A stretch of 64,000 nt of DNA from Neisseria sp. DTU_2020_1000833_1_SI_GRL_NUU_006 (GTDB lineage Bacteria; Pseudomonadota; Gammaproteobacteria; Burkholderiales; Neisseriaceae): contig CP135593.1 of assembly GCA_032388755.1 (NCBI GenBank), forward strand, positions 806,001-870,000, read 5' to 3'. The translations under genes were made by a program, and so were the position numbers. This document shows, piece after piece, positions 35,073 to 44,490 of the stretch (position 1 is the stretch's first letter; each line of letters starts with the position of its first letter). Under the pieces are notes generated by a model that ran no database searches, was not told the origin of the DNA, and saw only the letters and a list, made by a program, of their open reading frames with translations.

Positions 35073-35132
35073 TTCAAGCGAACGGGTATAATACCTCTCG
35101 TTTCCCATCCCGCACACACAAGGAATCCCATT

Positions 35133-35912
35133 ATGGCAGCCTCGCCCGAAGCCAAGTTTACCGAAGAAAAAGTCTTGTGGATTAAACACCATACGCCCAA
35201 ACTGATGACTTTTGCCATCAGCCGCCCTGAATCCTACCGCTTCTCGGCGGGGCAGTTTTCGCGGCTCGGGTTTCGCGACGGCGAAGGCTTTATCTGGCGC
35301 GCGTATTCCGTCGTGTCCGCCGAATACGCCGACACGCTCGAATATTTTGCCGTTTTGATAGAAGGCGGCCCTATGTCCGCGCGGTTTGCCGCCATGAAAG
35401 AGGGCGACACCATACTGCTCGATAAAACCGCTACGGGCTTCCTCCTGCCCGAACGCTTCCCCGACGGCAAGGACTTGGTCATGCTCTGCACCGGTTCGGG
35501 CATCGCACCTTTCCTCTCCATCATCGAGCAACCCGAAATCTGGCAGCGTTTCGACCGCTTGATTTTGGCGCACTCAGTTTCTTTCGCCGATGAACTGATT
35601 TTCAGACGACGTGTTGAAGCGTTGAAAGACCATCCGCTGATTGGCGAATATTTCCACAAATTCCGCTTCGTCCCCATTACCACGCGCGAGGAAACCGAAG
35701 GCGCGTTGAGCGGCAAGCGCATTCCCGAGCTGCTGAAAGACGGCAGCCTCGAAACATACGCGGGATTCAAGTTCACCAAAGCGGACACGCGCTTTATGGT
35801 CTGCGGCAATCCCGCCATGGTCAAAGACACGTTCCAAGCCCTGATGGACTTGGGCTTCGCCATGCACCGCAACCGCATCCCCGGCGAAATCATGATGGAA
35901 AACGGGTTTTAA
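35133..35912 (+). CDS. fpr: Ferredoxin/flavodoxin--NADP(+) reductase
   Basis: A 259 aa FAD enzyme moving electrons between NADPH and ferredoxin or flavodoxin. FAD-binding IWRAYSVVSAEY is near residue 55, NADP-binding LCTGSGIAPFLS near residue 115, and the C-terminus EIMMENGF is typical of subclass I bacterial Fpr. An AAGGAA site precedes ATG 35133. It is followed after 26 bp by hflX on the same strand. Confidence 0.92.
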   Translation: MAASPEAKFTEEKVLWIKHHTPKLMTFAISRPESYRFSAGQFSRLGFRDGEGFIWRAYSVVSAEYADTLEYFAVLIEGGPMSARFAAMKEGDTILLDKTATGFLLPERFPDGKDLVMLCTGSGIAPFLSIIEQPEIWQRFDRLILAHSVSFADELIFRRRVEALKDHPLIGEYFHKFRFVPITTREETEGALSGKRIPELLKDGSLETYAGFKFTKADTRFMVCGNPAMVKDTFQALMDLGFAMHRNRIPGEIMMENGF

Positions 35913-35938
35913 GCCCTTTGAAAAAGAAAGGATTTTCC

Positions 35939-37129
35939 TTGTCCAAACGCAACATTTTCCCCGTCGACAAATCTTTGGAGCAACCCGAACGCGTGATGCT
36001 GGTCGGGGTGATGTTGAGTGCGGATTATTCGGGCGCGAACGAAGTGCGCGAGCGGACTTTTCAGACGACCTTGGACGAGGCGGCGGAATTGGTCGCGGCG
36101 GCAGGCGGCGAGCTGGTGTTGCGGGAAACCGCCAAGCGCGACAAGGCGCATACGGCTTATTTCGTCGGCACGGGTAAGGCGGAAGAGCTGGCGGCGGCGG
36201 TGAAGCTGCACGACATCGGCTTGGCGGTGTTCAACCATGAATTGACGCCGACGCAGGAGCGCAATTTGGAGAAAATCCTGCAATGCCGCGTCCTCGACCG
36301 CGTGGGTTTGATTTTGGCGATTTTTGCCAAGCGCGCCCAATCGCAAGAGGGGAAATTGCAGGTGGAGCTGGCGCAGTTGAACCATTTGAGCGGGCGGCTG
36401 GTGCGCGGCTACGGGCATTTGCAGAGCCAGAAGGGCGGCATCGGCCTGAAAGGGCCGGGCGAGACGCAGTTGGAAACCGACCGCCGCTTAATCGGGCAGA
36501 AAATCACGGCGTTGAAAAAACAGTTGGCGCAAGTGAAAAAACAACGTGCCACGCGCCGAAAATCGCGGATGGAGGGTCGTCTGAAAACCTTTGCCATCGT
36601 CGGTTATACCAACGCGGGCAAGTCCAGCCTGTTCAACCGTCTGACCAAGGCGGACGTGTTGGCGAAAGACCAGCTTTTTGCCACGCTGGATACGACGGCG
36701 CGGCGTTTGTTCCTGTCGCACGAGGCGGGCGTGATTCTGACGGATACGGTCGGTTTCGTCCGCGATTTACCGCACAAGCTGGTGTCGGCGTTTTCGGCGA
36801 CGCTGGAGGAAACGGCTTTGGCGGACGTGCTGCTGCACGTCGTCGATGCGTCCAATCCCGATTTCGAGCGGCAGATGGGCGATGTGAATGTGGTTTTGGA
36901 GGAAATCGGCGCGCATGAAGTGCCGCAGCTTGTCGTGTACAACAAAATCGACCTGCTGCCGGAAGGCGTACGCGGGGCGGGCGTGTTGCGGGACAATTCG
37001 GGACGCGCCGTCGGCGTGAATATTTCGGTTGCGAAAAGTCTGGGCTTGGACGCTTTGCGCGAGGCGATGATTGAACGGGCATTGGAAAACGGCGGGAAGA
37101 GGTCGTCTGAAAACTTTGAGTCCGAATAA
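35939..37129 (+). CDS. hflX: GTPase HflX
   Basis: A 396 aa ribosome-associated GTPase. The HflX N-terminal domain includes HTAYFVGTGKAEEL, the Gly-rich GRLVRGYGHLQSQKGGIGLKGPGE is conserved, and the G domain has GYTNAGKSSLF (G1), DTVGF (G3) and NKIDLL (G4). TTG 35939 is chosen because AGAAAGGA lies at good distance; an upstream TTG at 35918 has none. Uptake sequences inside encode FQTTL, GRLK and SSENF. Confidence 0.9.
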   Translation: MSKRNIFPVDKSLEQPERVMLVGVMLSADYSGANEVRERTFQTTLDEAAELVAAAGGELVLRETAKRDKAHTAYFVGTGKAEELAAAVKLHDIGLAVFNHELTPTQERNLEKILQCRVLDRVGLILAIFAKRAQSQEGKLQVELAQLNHLSGRLVRGYGHLQSQKGGIGLKGPGETQLETDRRLIGQKITALKKQLAQVKKQRATRRKSRMEGRLKTFAIVGYTNAGKSSLFNRLTKADVLAKDQLFATLDTTARRLFLSHEAGVILTDTVGFVRDLPHKLVSAFSATLEETALADVLLHVVDASNPDFERQMGDVNVVLEEIGAHEVPQLVVYNKIDLLPEGVRGAGVLRDNSGRAVGVNISVAKSLGLDALREAMIERALENGGKRSSENFESE

Positions 37130-37242
37130 AAACAAGGTGTTTTGACTGCCGTTGTTTCTCAATGGGAAGGACGGCGGGCGGATTTCGATTTCGATCATTG
37201 TTTGCCGCCGCGTGTTTCAAGAGGTCGTCTGAAAAAAATAAA

Positions 37243-37298
37243 GGCCGTTTGGAAAACAAAGATAAATCAGGGAGGGTTTATCTTTATTCCAAACGGCC
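37243..37298. terminator. Long hairpin between hflX and a small minus-strand gene
   Basis: GGCCGTTTGGAA...AAGATAAA pairs with TTTATCTTTATTCCAAACGGCC, a ~22-bp imperfect stem between convergent genes. It is not an uptake-sequence pair, although a single uptake sequence sits just before it. Confidence 0.75.
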
Positions 37299-37316
37299 GT
37301 TTAAAAGGTTTCCCGC

Positions 37317-37442
37317 TTAGTGGGGGAGGAGGCGGCGTTTTTTCAAAACGTTTTCGTAAATCATCCATGCCGCCAAGCTCAGGTAGGCGACGCTGGACAG
37401 GATGCCGATAACGGCAAAAATAGGTAGCAGGCGGTCAATCAT
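37317..37442 (-). CDS. 41-residue single-helix membrane protein
   Basis: A short minus-strand frame starting at ATG 37442 and ending TAA. The product has one hydrophobic helix (from about residue 4 to 28, including VIGILSSVAYLSLAAW) and a basic end, KKRRLLPH. A long hairpin terminator follows it. It is transcribed divergently from the ccoI-type copper ATPase. I do not recognise a family; a small subunit or assembly partner of a membrane complex is a guess. Confidence 0.55.
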   Translation of the reverse strand: MIDRLLPIFAVIGILSSVAYLSLAAWMIYENVLKKRRLLPH

Positions 37443-37861
37443 GATGTTTTCCCGAGTAAGAAGTTAATGAAAAATTTTGTGTAAAAGCGTAATGTTTTGT
37501 ATTTTTTATTGTACTGTTTGTACGGAATATGCGTGTAGTATGCAGCTTCAAATCGAGTCGGTCAACAAAAATGTATGGTGTTTTTTTAAAAAAGTTCCTT
37601 TTTTACATTAAAATAATCGGTAAATTCGACCGATATGCGGTATGGTATGGCAACCGTTCGTCTATCGATAAAAGGATATATCATTGAAAAATATAAATAA
37701 ATAATATAAAAATATGCAAATTGTTTTAAAATAAACGTTTTGTAAAATATTTTTAAAAATCTGCTGAAAAGCGACACTTTAATAAAGTTTACATTTTTAA
37801 ACATTTCAAATCCAAGTTTCAAGCGGCAAACCATCTGCCGGCACACCATCAGGCACATATT
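37443..37861. other. AT-rich promoter region upstream of ccoI, no gene seen
   Basis: A 419-bp AT-rich gap between divergent genes. The minus-strand frame here has no family resemblance and spills into ccoI, so I do not call it. Promoters for both neighbours must lie here, but I see no confident FNR-type site. Confidence 0.5.
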
Positions 37862-40333
37862 ATGAATCAAACGGAAAGAACCTGTTTCCATTGCGGTCTG
37901 GAAGTCCCCGAACACCTCCATTTGACCGTCCGCTACGAAAATGAAGACCATGAAACCTGCTGCGCGGGTTGTCAGGCGGTGGCACAGAGCATTATTGATG
38001 CAGGTTTAGGCAATTATTACAAACAGCGTACCGCCGATGCGGAAAAATCCGAATTGCCGCCGCCGGAAGTGTTGTCGCAACTGAAATTGTATGATTTGCC
38101 CGAAGTGCAGGCGGATTTTGTCGAGGTCGGGGAAGGGGATGAACGCGAGGCGGTGTTGATGCTGGGCGGCATTACCTGCGCGGCGTGCGTATGGCTGATT
38201 GAGCAACAGCTTTTGCGGACGGCGGGCGTGGTGCGCGTGGATTTGAATTACAGTACGCACCGCTGCCGCGTGGTGTGGGACGAGGGCAAAATCGCGCTGT
38301 CGGACATTCTTTTGAAAATCCGCAAAACGGGTTATACCGCCGCGCCTTATGATGCGCAAAAAGTCGAGGCGCAGGCGCAGAAAGAGCGCAAACAGTTTAT
38401 CGTCAGGCTGGCGGTGGCGGGTTTGGGTATGATGCAGACGATGATGTTTGCCGTGCCGACTTATCTTTACGGCGGCGACATTGAGCCGCTGTTTTTGGAA
38501 ATCCTGCACTGGGGCGGCTTTTTGATGGTGCTGCCTGTCGTGTTTTACAGCGCGTTGCCGTTTTACCGCGGCGCATGGCGCGATTGGAAAAACCGCCGCG
38601 TCGGCATGGATACGCCGATTGCGATTGCGGTCGTGATGACCTTTGTCGCGGGTATTTACAGTCTCGCCGTCAACGCGGGGCAGGGGATGTATTTCGAATC
38701 CATCGCCATGCTGCTGTTTTTCCTGTTGGGCGGGCGGTTTATGGAACAAATCGCAAGGCGCAGGGCAGGAGATGCGGCGGAGCGGCTGGTGAAACTTGTT
38801 CCCGCGTTCTGCCACCGCCTTCCGTCTTATCCCGACAGCGAGGAAATCGAAGAAGCGGCGGTTGTACAGCTTCAGGCGGGCGACGTGATCGTCGTCAAAC
38901 CCGGCGAAGTCATTCCTGTGGACGGCACGGTGTTGTCCGGCGAGAGCGAAGTGGACGAAGCCATGTTGACGGGTGAGAGCCTGCCCGTCGTCAAAAGGTC
39001 GTCTGAAAACGTTACTGCAGGCACGCTCAATACGGGCAGCCCGCTTGTTATCCGAACCGACCGCACCGGCAACAACACGCGCCTGTTGCACATCGTCAAA
39101 CTGCTCGACCGTGCGCTCGCCCAAAAACCGCGCGCCGCCGAGCTTGCCGAGAAATACGCCTCCAGTTTCGTGTTTGGCGAGCTGCTGTTTGCCGTACCCG
39201 TTTTCATCGGCTGGACATGGTATGCCGACGCACAAACCGCCTTGTGGATTACCGTCGCGCTGCTGGTCATTACTTGCCCGTGCGCACTTTCGCTTGCCAC
39301 GCCGACCGCGCTTGCCGCCTCCACAGGCGCGCTTGCCGACGACGGCGTGTTAATCAGCGGTAAACAAAGCCTCGAAACGCTCGCCCAAATCGACGATGTC
39401 GTGTTCGACAAAACCGGCACGCTGACCAAAGGACAACTGTCCGTCAGCCGAATCATCCCCTTAGGTCGTCTGAAAACAGCAGAAGCGCTCGCCGCCGCAC
39501 AAGCCCTGGAGCAACAATCCGAACACCCCATCGCCCGCGCCATCTTGAACCACACGCTTTCAGACGACCCCGCCCCTGCGCCAGAATACATAGTCTCCCA
39601 ACGCGTCAACCGCATCGGACAAGGCGTCAGTGCGCAAATGACTTATAAAGACGAAACCCAAGTTTGGGCATTGGGACGCGCCGATTTCGTCGCCGGAATA
39701 GCCGGCGTGTTGCCTGACCAAGCCGCCAACATCGAACACGCAGGCAGCATGGTGTTCCTCGGCAACCAAAGCGGATTCCAAGCCGTCTTCCTGCTCGAAG
39801 ACCAAATCAAAGACAGCGCCGCCGCCATGCTCGACACCCTCAAACAACAAGGCATCCGCACCCACCTACTCAGCGGTGACCGCACAAATGCCGTCGCACA
39901 AGTTGCGCAGGCGCTCGGTTTAGACACCTACCGCGCCGAAGCCTCGCCCGAAGACAAACTCGCCTATGTTGAAGACTTGCAGAAACAGGGCAAAAAAGTT
40001 TTGATGGTCGGCGACGGCATCAACGATGCCCCTGTCCTCGCCCAAGCCGACGTATCCGCCGCCGTTGCAGCAGGCGCCGATGTCGCACGCGACGGCGCCG
40101 ATCTGGTCTTGCTCAACGACGACTTGAACATCCTGCCCGCCACCATCGCCCAAGCTCGCCGCACACGCGAAATCATCCGCCAAAACCTCGCCTGGGCAAG
40201 CGCATACAACATCATCGCCGTCCCGCTCGCCGTCTTAGGCTACGTCAAACCCTGGATCGCCGCATTAGGCATGAGCATCAGCTCGCTGTTTGTCGTGGGC
40301 AATGCGTTGAGGCTGTTGAAGAAGAGGAAATAG
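37862..40333 (+). CDS. ccoI: Copper-transporting P1B-type ATPase (CcoI/FixI type)
   Basis: An 823 aa heavy-metal ATPase. The N-terminus has the CcoI/FixI zinc-ribbon-like CFHCGL ... CCAGCQAVA, then a heavy-metal domain with GGITCAACVW. Membrane helices include the metal-site ITCPCALSLATP; TGES is in AMLTGESLP, the phosphorylated Asp in FDKTGTLTKG, and the hinge in VGDGINDAPVL. CcoI delivers copper to cbb3 cytochrome oxidase, the main terminal oxidase of Neisseria. The expected ccoS is not adjacent here. Uptake sequences inside encode SSENV, GRLKT and FSDDP. Confidence 0.9.
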   Translation: MNQTERTCFHCGLEVPEHLHLTVRYENEDHETCCAGCQAVAQSIIDAGLGNYYKQRTADAEKSELPPPEVLSQLKLYDLPEVQADFVEVGEGDEREAVLMLGGITCAACVWLIEQQLLRTAGVVRVDLNYSTHRCRVVWDEGKIALSDILLKIRKTGYTAAPYDAQKVEAQAQKERKQFIVRLAVAGLGMMQTMMFAVPTYLYGGDIEPLFLEILHWGGFLMVLPVVFYSALPFYRGAWRDWKNRRVGMDTPIAIAVVMTFVAGIYSLAVNAGQGMYFESIAMLLFFLLGGRFMEQIARRRAGDAAERLVKLVPAFCHRLPSYPDSEEIEEAAVVQLQAGDVIVVKPGEVIPVDGTVLSGESEVDEAMLTGESLPVVKRSSENVTAGTLNTGSPLVIRTDRTGNNTRLLHIVKLLDRALAQKPRAAELAEKYASSFVFGELLFAVPVFIGWTWYADAQTALWITVALLVITCPCALSLATPTALAASTGALADDGVLISGKQSLETLAQIDDVVFDKTGTLTKGQLSVSRIIPLGRLKTAEALAAAQALEQQSEHPIARAILNHTLSDDPAPAPEYIVSQRVNRIGQGVSAQMTYKDETQVWALGRADFVAGIAGVLPDQAANIEHAGSMVFLGNQSGFQAVFLLEDQIKDSAAAMLDTLKQQGIRTHLLSGDRTNAVAQVAQALGLDTYRAEASPEDKLAYVEDLQKQGKKVLMVGDGINDAPVLAQADVSAAVAAGADVARDGADLVLLNDDLNILPATIAQARRTREIIRQNLAWASAYNIIAVPLAVLGYVKPWIAALGMSISSLFVVGNALRLLKKRK

Positions 40334-40351
40334 GTGGTTTCGGAAGGGAGG

Positions 40352-40391
40352 GGTCGTCTGAAAAACCGGATTTTGGGTTTTCAGACGACGT
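40352..40391. terminator. Uptake-sequence terminator after ccoI
   Basis: GGGTCGTCTGAAAAACC pairs with GGGTTTTCAGACGACG. Confidence 0.7.
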
Positions 40392-40406
40392 TTTTATTTG
40401 GGTGGC

Positions 40407-41253
40407 GGATTCGGATTTGAGTGTAACTTTCCTGTAAGAAATATTGCTATGGGCGACACATAGCTGACCCAAGACGAACGATACCCTATCCAATACCTGT
40501 CCCGCTACTGCAACATCGATGAAATCACCAAACAGCTCAACCGACACAAAAAAACCATCAGCCGCGAAATAAAACGCCACTCCGCCCAAGGGCAGCAATA
40601 CGGCGCCGAGAAAGCCCAACGACAAAACCGGCTGACCAAACAACGCCGGCGAAAACCCTATAAGCTGATTTGCAGCTGATTCAGCGCATCGACACCCTTA
40701 TCCGCTACAAGCCCAGAGGCAAAGTGCCCAACCGTGTCGGCATAGAAACGACCAAAAAATCCGCATCGGCGATTGGGAGACCGACACCATCATCGGCAAA
40801 GATCAGAAAAAGCGCATTATTGACCTTGGTAGAACGTGTTACCCGCTGCACCATCATCTGCAAATTGAAGAACCTCAAAGCCGAAGACACTGCCCGGGCA
40901 GCCCGTTAGGGCATTGAAGGAACATAAGTCGGAGTCCACACCACCACCATGGTTAACGGCAAAGAGTTCTGCCAACACACCAAAATAGCCAAAGCATTAA
41001 AGGCGGAAACCTATTTTTGCCGCCCTTACCATTCGTGGGAGAAAGGGCTGAATGAAAACACCAACGGACTCATCCGGCAATATTTCCCCAAACGGACCGA
41101 TTTCCGAAACATCGGCAATCGGGAGATACGCAGGGTTCGAGATGAGTTGAACCATCGGCTAAGAAAAACACTTGGCTGCGAAACGCCAAGTGTTTTATTT
41201 TTGATTTGTTCCAACGACCTGTACCCTAGAGTTGCACTTGAAATCCGAATCTA
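40407..41253 (+). mobile_element. Degenerate IS30-family element (IS1655-like)
   Basis: The ends are inverted repeats: ATTCGGATTTGAGTGTAACT at 40409 and its imperfect complement (AGTTGCACTTGAAATCCGAAT) ending near 41250. The ~0.85 kb length is short of the ~1.08 kb expected, and the transposase frame is broken repeatedly. Confidence 0.8.
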
Positions 41254-41254
41254 A
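40449..41254 (+). pseudogene. IS30-family transposase, multiply broken
   Basis: After a TAG at codon 5, the N-terminal helix-turn-helix part reads LTQDERYPIQYLSRYCNIDE and KTISREIKRHSA, then loses frame near 40677. The C-terminal part (40949-41254) has RPYHSWEKGLNENTNGLIRQ with the DDE glutamate. The usual Asp before NGKEF is Val here (MVNGKEFCQH). With at least one stop, several frameshifts and internal loss, it cannot be active. Confidence 0.85.
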
Positions 41255-41275
41255 GAACCTTTATAGTTAAGGATT

Positions 41276-41974
41276 TCAGGGTTTGACAGGTTTGCCGTTG
41301 ATGCTGACGGAAGTCAGTTTCAAATCGTAGGTTTTGCCGTCGTCGGTATAGCTGATTTGGGCGGGGATGTTGCCCAAGGCGGTGGCGAAAGAATAGGTAA
41401 CGGTGTCGTCGCCGCGTTGTACGCGGTATTTTTCGACGGGTGTGGCTTTGCCGTTCAGGGTATAGCTGCCGCTGCCGATTTTGCTCATACCGCTGACGGG
41501 ATAGATTTTTTTGCCGTTGGTGATACTCAGGCGGGCAGGCAGTTTCGCATCGTTGGCGGCAAGCTGCCATGCCAGCGTGAACAAATCGCTGATGTTGCCG
41601 CCGACGGTTTCGGTTTGCAGATCGCCTGTTTTACCGTAGGTAACCTGATTGCCTCTGAATTTGGCTTCGGCATAGGTTTTACCGCCGCGGACGTCTTTGT
41701 AGTAACTCGGGCGGATAGTGTTGCCGCTGATGCTGCCGCCGGATTCGAAACGGATATGGTAGAGCGGGACTTTGATGGTTGAGACGACTTTGTAGCCTTT
41801 ACCGTTGCGGGTAAAGGTCATGGTCGCAGGCAGGGTGAGTCCGTTGTAGTGACCGGCATATTGCAGGGAGACGGATTGCGGTAAGTTGGCGGCATGAGCG
41901 CTAGAGATAAATACGGGTGATGCAAATGCAGCTATCGTTAGGTTTAGGGATAAAGCGCGAAGATAGGGTTTCAT
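41276..41974 (-). CDS. DUF3108-type secreted protein
   Basis: A 232 aa protein with a signal peptide (cleavage after AHA near residue 28) and a beta-rich mature part typical of DUF3108: SLQYAGHYNGLTLPATMTF near the start, and a C-terminal KTYDLKLTSVSING. Periplasmic by inference; function unknown. The stop lies only 23 bp from the IS30 remnant end, so its natural terminator may have been displaced. Confidence 0.75.
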   Translation of the reverse strand: MKPYLRALSLNLTIAAFASPVFISSAHAANLPQSVSLQYAGHYNGLTLPATMTFTRNGKGYKVVSTIKVPLYHIRFESGGSISGNTIRPSYYKDVRGGKTYAEAKFRGNQVTYGKTGDLQTETVGGNISDLFTLAWQLAANDAKLPARLSITNGKKIYPVSGMSKIGSGSYTLNGKATPVEKYRVQRGDDTVTYSFATALGNIPAQISYTDDGKTYDLKLTSVSINGKPVKP

Positions 41975-42098
41975 GGCATATCTCTATATATCTGATGTCG
42001 TGAAAATACGTTGTTTCCGAATCGGTGAAGTTAGCTATTATAAAGTTTGGTTTGTTAGGATATGAATAATTATTTATAGAAATGCAAAAGGACATTAT

Positions 42099-42127
42099 AA
42101 AAAAGGCCGGAGTTAATCCGGCCTTTT
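42099..42127. terminator. Hairpin terminator after purN
   Basis: AAAAAGGCCGG and CCGGCCTTTT surround the loop AGTTAAT, downstream of the minus-strand purN. Confidence 0.85.
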
Positions 42128-42134
42128 ATGGGGT

Positions 42135-42761
42135 TTAAGCCAAGAGGGTTTGTCCTTCGGCGTTGCGTTTTGAATTGAACACGCGGTTGCCTTCGATTTT
42201 CAGACGACCTGCGACAAAATCGGCAACGGCTTGCGGGAACAGGCGGTGTTCGACGGTCAGGACGCGTGCGGCAATGTCGTCGGGCGTGTCGCCGTCGAGT
42301 ATCGGGACGATGCCTTGCGAGATAATCGGACCACAGTCCAGTTCAGGGGTTACAAAATGGATGGTACAGCCTGCGACGCGGCAGCCGGCTTCCAGGGCGC
42401 GTTCGTGGGTGTGCAGGCCGGTAAATGAGGGGAGGATGGACGGGTGGATGTTGATCAGGCGGTTTGGGTAATGGGCGCAGAATTCGGGCGTGAGGATGCG
42501 CATAAAGCCTGCGAGGACGACCAAATCGGGTTGATAGACGTCGATTTTTTCCATCATGGTTTGGTCGAAAGCGAGGCGGCTGGGGAAGTCTTTGTGGTTG
42601 AGGCTTTCGGTGGCGATGCCGCGTTCGGCTGCCCAAGCCAGTCCGGCGGCGGTTGTGCTGTTGCTGAGGACGGCGGCGATGCGGGCGTCTGGAATGGCGG
42701 CATTGACGATGGCCTGCATATTGCTGCCGCGGCCGGAGATGAGGATAACGATGTTTTTCAT
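42135..42761 (-). CDS. purN: Phosphoribosylglycinamide formyltransferase
   Basis: A 208 aa enzyme using 10-formyl-THF to formylate GAR in purine synthesis. Seen: the nucleotide-binding ISGRGSNMQAIV at residues 8-19; the catalytic NIHPSILPSFTGLHTHERAL, with Asn and His; and HFVTPELDCGPII with the third catalytic residue, Asp. Length is normal. An uptake sequence near its 3' end encodes GRLKI. Transcribed on its own with a clear terminator. Confidence 0.94.
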   Translation of the reverse strand: MKNIVILISGRGSNMQAIVNAAIPDARIAAVLSNSTTAAGLAWAAERGIATESLNHKDFPSRLAFDQTMMEKIDVYQPDLVVLAGFMRILTPEFCAHYPNRLINIHPSILPSFTGLHTHERALEAGCRVAGCTIHFVTPELDCGPIISQGIVPILDGDTPDDIAARVLTVEHRLFPQAVADFVAGRLKIEGNRVFNSKRNAEGQTLLA

Positions 42762-42929
42762 GGTGTCGGGCTTTCGGATTTTTCAGGCAGCCATTGTATA
42801 GCAAAATAAAATCAGAATGCTATGCGTGATATGGACGGGAATCGGATTTGCAAAGGTCGTCTGAAGCGGATAAACCGTACCATTGCTGCCTGAAAACAGA
42901 TAACGGCAGTTGGGGTGGATTTGTAATGA

Positions 42930-42962
42930 AAAATGCCCGAAACGGATTGGGTTCGGGCATTG
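42930..42962. terminator. Hairpin terminator after mip
   Basis: AATGCCCGAA and TTCGGGCATT pair over a short loop, downstream of the minus-strand gene. Confidence 0.8.
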
Positions 42963-42977
42963 GGTTAAAGCGCAGGT

Positions 42978-43799
42978 TTATTGGACTTTTTTGATGTCAA
43001 CTTGACCGGGGGCAGGCTGAAAGTCTTCAGGTTTGCCGATTTTAACCAGCTTCACGTCGAATACCAAAGTGGAATTCGGGCCGATTTTCCCACCGGGAAC
43101 AGGCTGATCGCGGTAGGCGAGTTTGGATGGGATATAGAATGTTGCTTCGCCGCCTTCTTTCAAGAGCTGGATACCCTCGGTCCAGCCGGGGATGACTTGG
43201 CTGACAGGGAAGGTAACAGGACCACCATTGGCTTTGCTGCTGTCGAAGACGGTACCGTCAATCAGGCGGCCTTCGTATTCAACGACGACGATGTCGTCTT
43301 TCTTAGGCTGTTTGCCGTCCCCTTCTTTGGTGATTTTGTATTGCAGGCCGGAGGCGGTGGTTTTCACGCCTTCTTTAGTCGCATTTTCTTTGAGGAACGC
43401 TTCGCCTTTTTCCAGGTTGGCTTTGGCGTCAGCTTGAAGTTTTTCTGCGGCTTTGGTTTGTTGTTCGGTCAGGAATTTCATCATGACTTCCTGCGCCTGG
43501 GCTTCGGTCATTTTGTTTTCTTTGCCTTCATAAGAAGCCTGCATGGCTTCGATGAAGACTTTCATATCAATTTCCGCACCTTGATCTTTCATTTGTTTTA
43601 AAGATCTGCCGATGTCCATACCCATTGCGTAGCTGGCTTGTTGGGCCGGTGTACCGATAGAAGATGCGTCTGTTGCGGCAGAAGCTGCGGATGCGGGAGC
43701 AGAGCCAGCCGCAGGTGTATTGGCGTCTTTTTTGTCGCAGGCGGTCAGTGCCAATGCGGCGGCGATTGCCAATGCGCTGAATTTGAAAGTTTTGTTCAT
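42978..43799 (-). CDS. mip: FKBP-type peptidyl-prolyl isomerase, Mip-like lipoprotein
   Basis: A 273 aa lipoprotein. Signal with lipobox LALTACDKK (Cys near residue 21), an Ala/Ser-rich linker, an FkpA-type N-terminal dimerisation/helical domain (QQASYAMGMDIGRSLKQ), then an FKBP domain from about residue 150 with VEYEGRLIDGTVFDSS, QVIPGWTEGIQLLKEGG and ATFYIPSKLAY. It isomerises prolyl bonds and helps folding in the periplasm or at the surface; the gonococcal homologue is the known macrophage infectivity potentiator. Confidence 0.92.
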   Translation of the reverse strand: MNKTFKFSALAIAAALALTACDKKDANTPAAGSAPASAASAATDASSIGTPAQQASYAMGMDIGRSLKQMKDQGAEIDMKVFIEAMQASYEGKENKMTEAQAQEVMMKFLTEQQTKAAEKLQADAKANLEKGEAFLKENATKEGVKTTASGLQYKITKEGDGKQPKKDDIVVVEYEGRLIDGTVFDSSKANGGPVTFPVSQVIPGWTEGIQLLKEGGEATFYIPSKLAYRDQPVPGGKIGPNSTLVFDVKLVKIGKPEDFQPAPGQVDIKKVQ

Positions 43800-43928
43800 G
43801 GTGTTTTCGTCTTTTAAAAGGGTCAGTAAAAGAAAGTCGGGATTATAGCCCAGTTTGATTCAAAAGGAATCAAAGCTGTTTAAATTTTTGGCTTGAATTG
43901 TAAAGCTGTTTTCAGACGACCTTCGTTT

Positions 43929-44369
43929 TCAGGCTTTTCCGGTCATATTGTGGTGTTCGATGGTAAAGCCGCTTTTTTTGTATGCACTGAAGCGTTCGCG
44001 GGCGTCAGCGAGTGCTTCCAAACTGCTGCCTACGATTTCGAGTACGCGGGCGGGAATGACAGGGGCTTCGTTCCAAAAGTCGGGCGAGAGATTGAGGATG
44101 GTAGCGTTTTCAGGGACGGTGGGCAAAGTATCGCCGAACGCGAGCCATACGGGTGTTTCAGACGACATGGGTTGGTCGGGTTGCCAAATTTCGTGCGGAA
44201 TGAAACTTTCAGGGATTTGCTGCCAAAGGTCGCGGTCGAGGCGGCGGATTGTCTCGGCAGAATCCGACCACACCAATATTTGTCCGCCGTCGCGTATGGC
44301 GCGCGCAATCAGGCGGCAGGCGAAGGCGGCGGGGTCGGCGGCGTGGGTGTAAAAGGTGGCTTTGGGCAT
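43929..44369 (-). CDS. holC: DNA polymerase III chi subunit
   Basis: A 146 aa protein matching HolC: N-terminal ATFYTHAADPAAFACRLIARA, VWSDSAETIRRLDRDLW, and FIPHEIW in the centre. Chi links SSB to the clamp-loader complex through psi. Uptake-like sequences occur inside (MSSETP) and in the 3' flank near 43909. Convention puts it near pepA in many bacteria; here a FAD oxidoreductase gene lies upstream instead. Confidence 0.88.
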   Translation of the reverse strand: MPKATFYTHAADPAAFACRLIARAIRDGGQILVWSDSAETIRRLDRDLWQQIPESFIPHEIWQPDQPMSSETPVWLAFGDTLPTVPENATILNLSPDFWNEAPVIPARVLEIVGSSLEALADARERFSAYKKSGFTIEHHNMTGKA

Positions 44370-44490
44370 GGCGCGGGAGTGGGGCGGGAAAATAGGGATT
44401 ATAGTGAAAACGGGTTGAAAGGGCTATCGGGCTTCCTGTATTGGATTTCAAACCTTTTGTCTTTGTTTTTTCAGACGACCTTTGCGGCTG

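Noticed and set aside
37586..37951. 121-codon minus-strand frame upstream of ccoI
   Set aside because: Low-complexity Phe/Ile/Tyr-rich product of AT-rich sequence that overlaps the ccoI start; no ribosome-binding site or family.
38006..39235. 409-codon minus-strand frame opposite ccoI
   Set aside because: Shadow; ccoI has every catalytic motif on the other strand.
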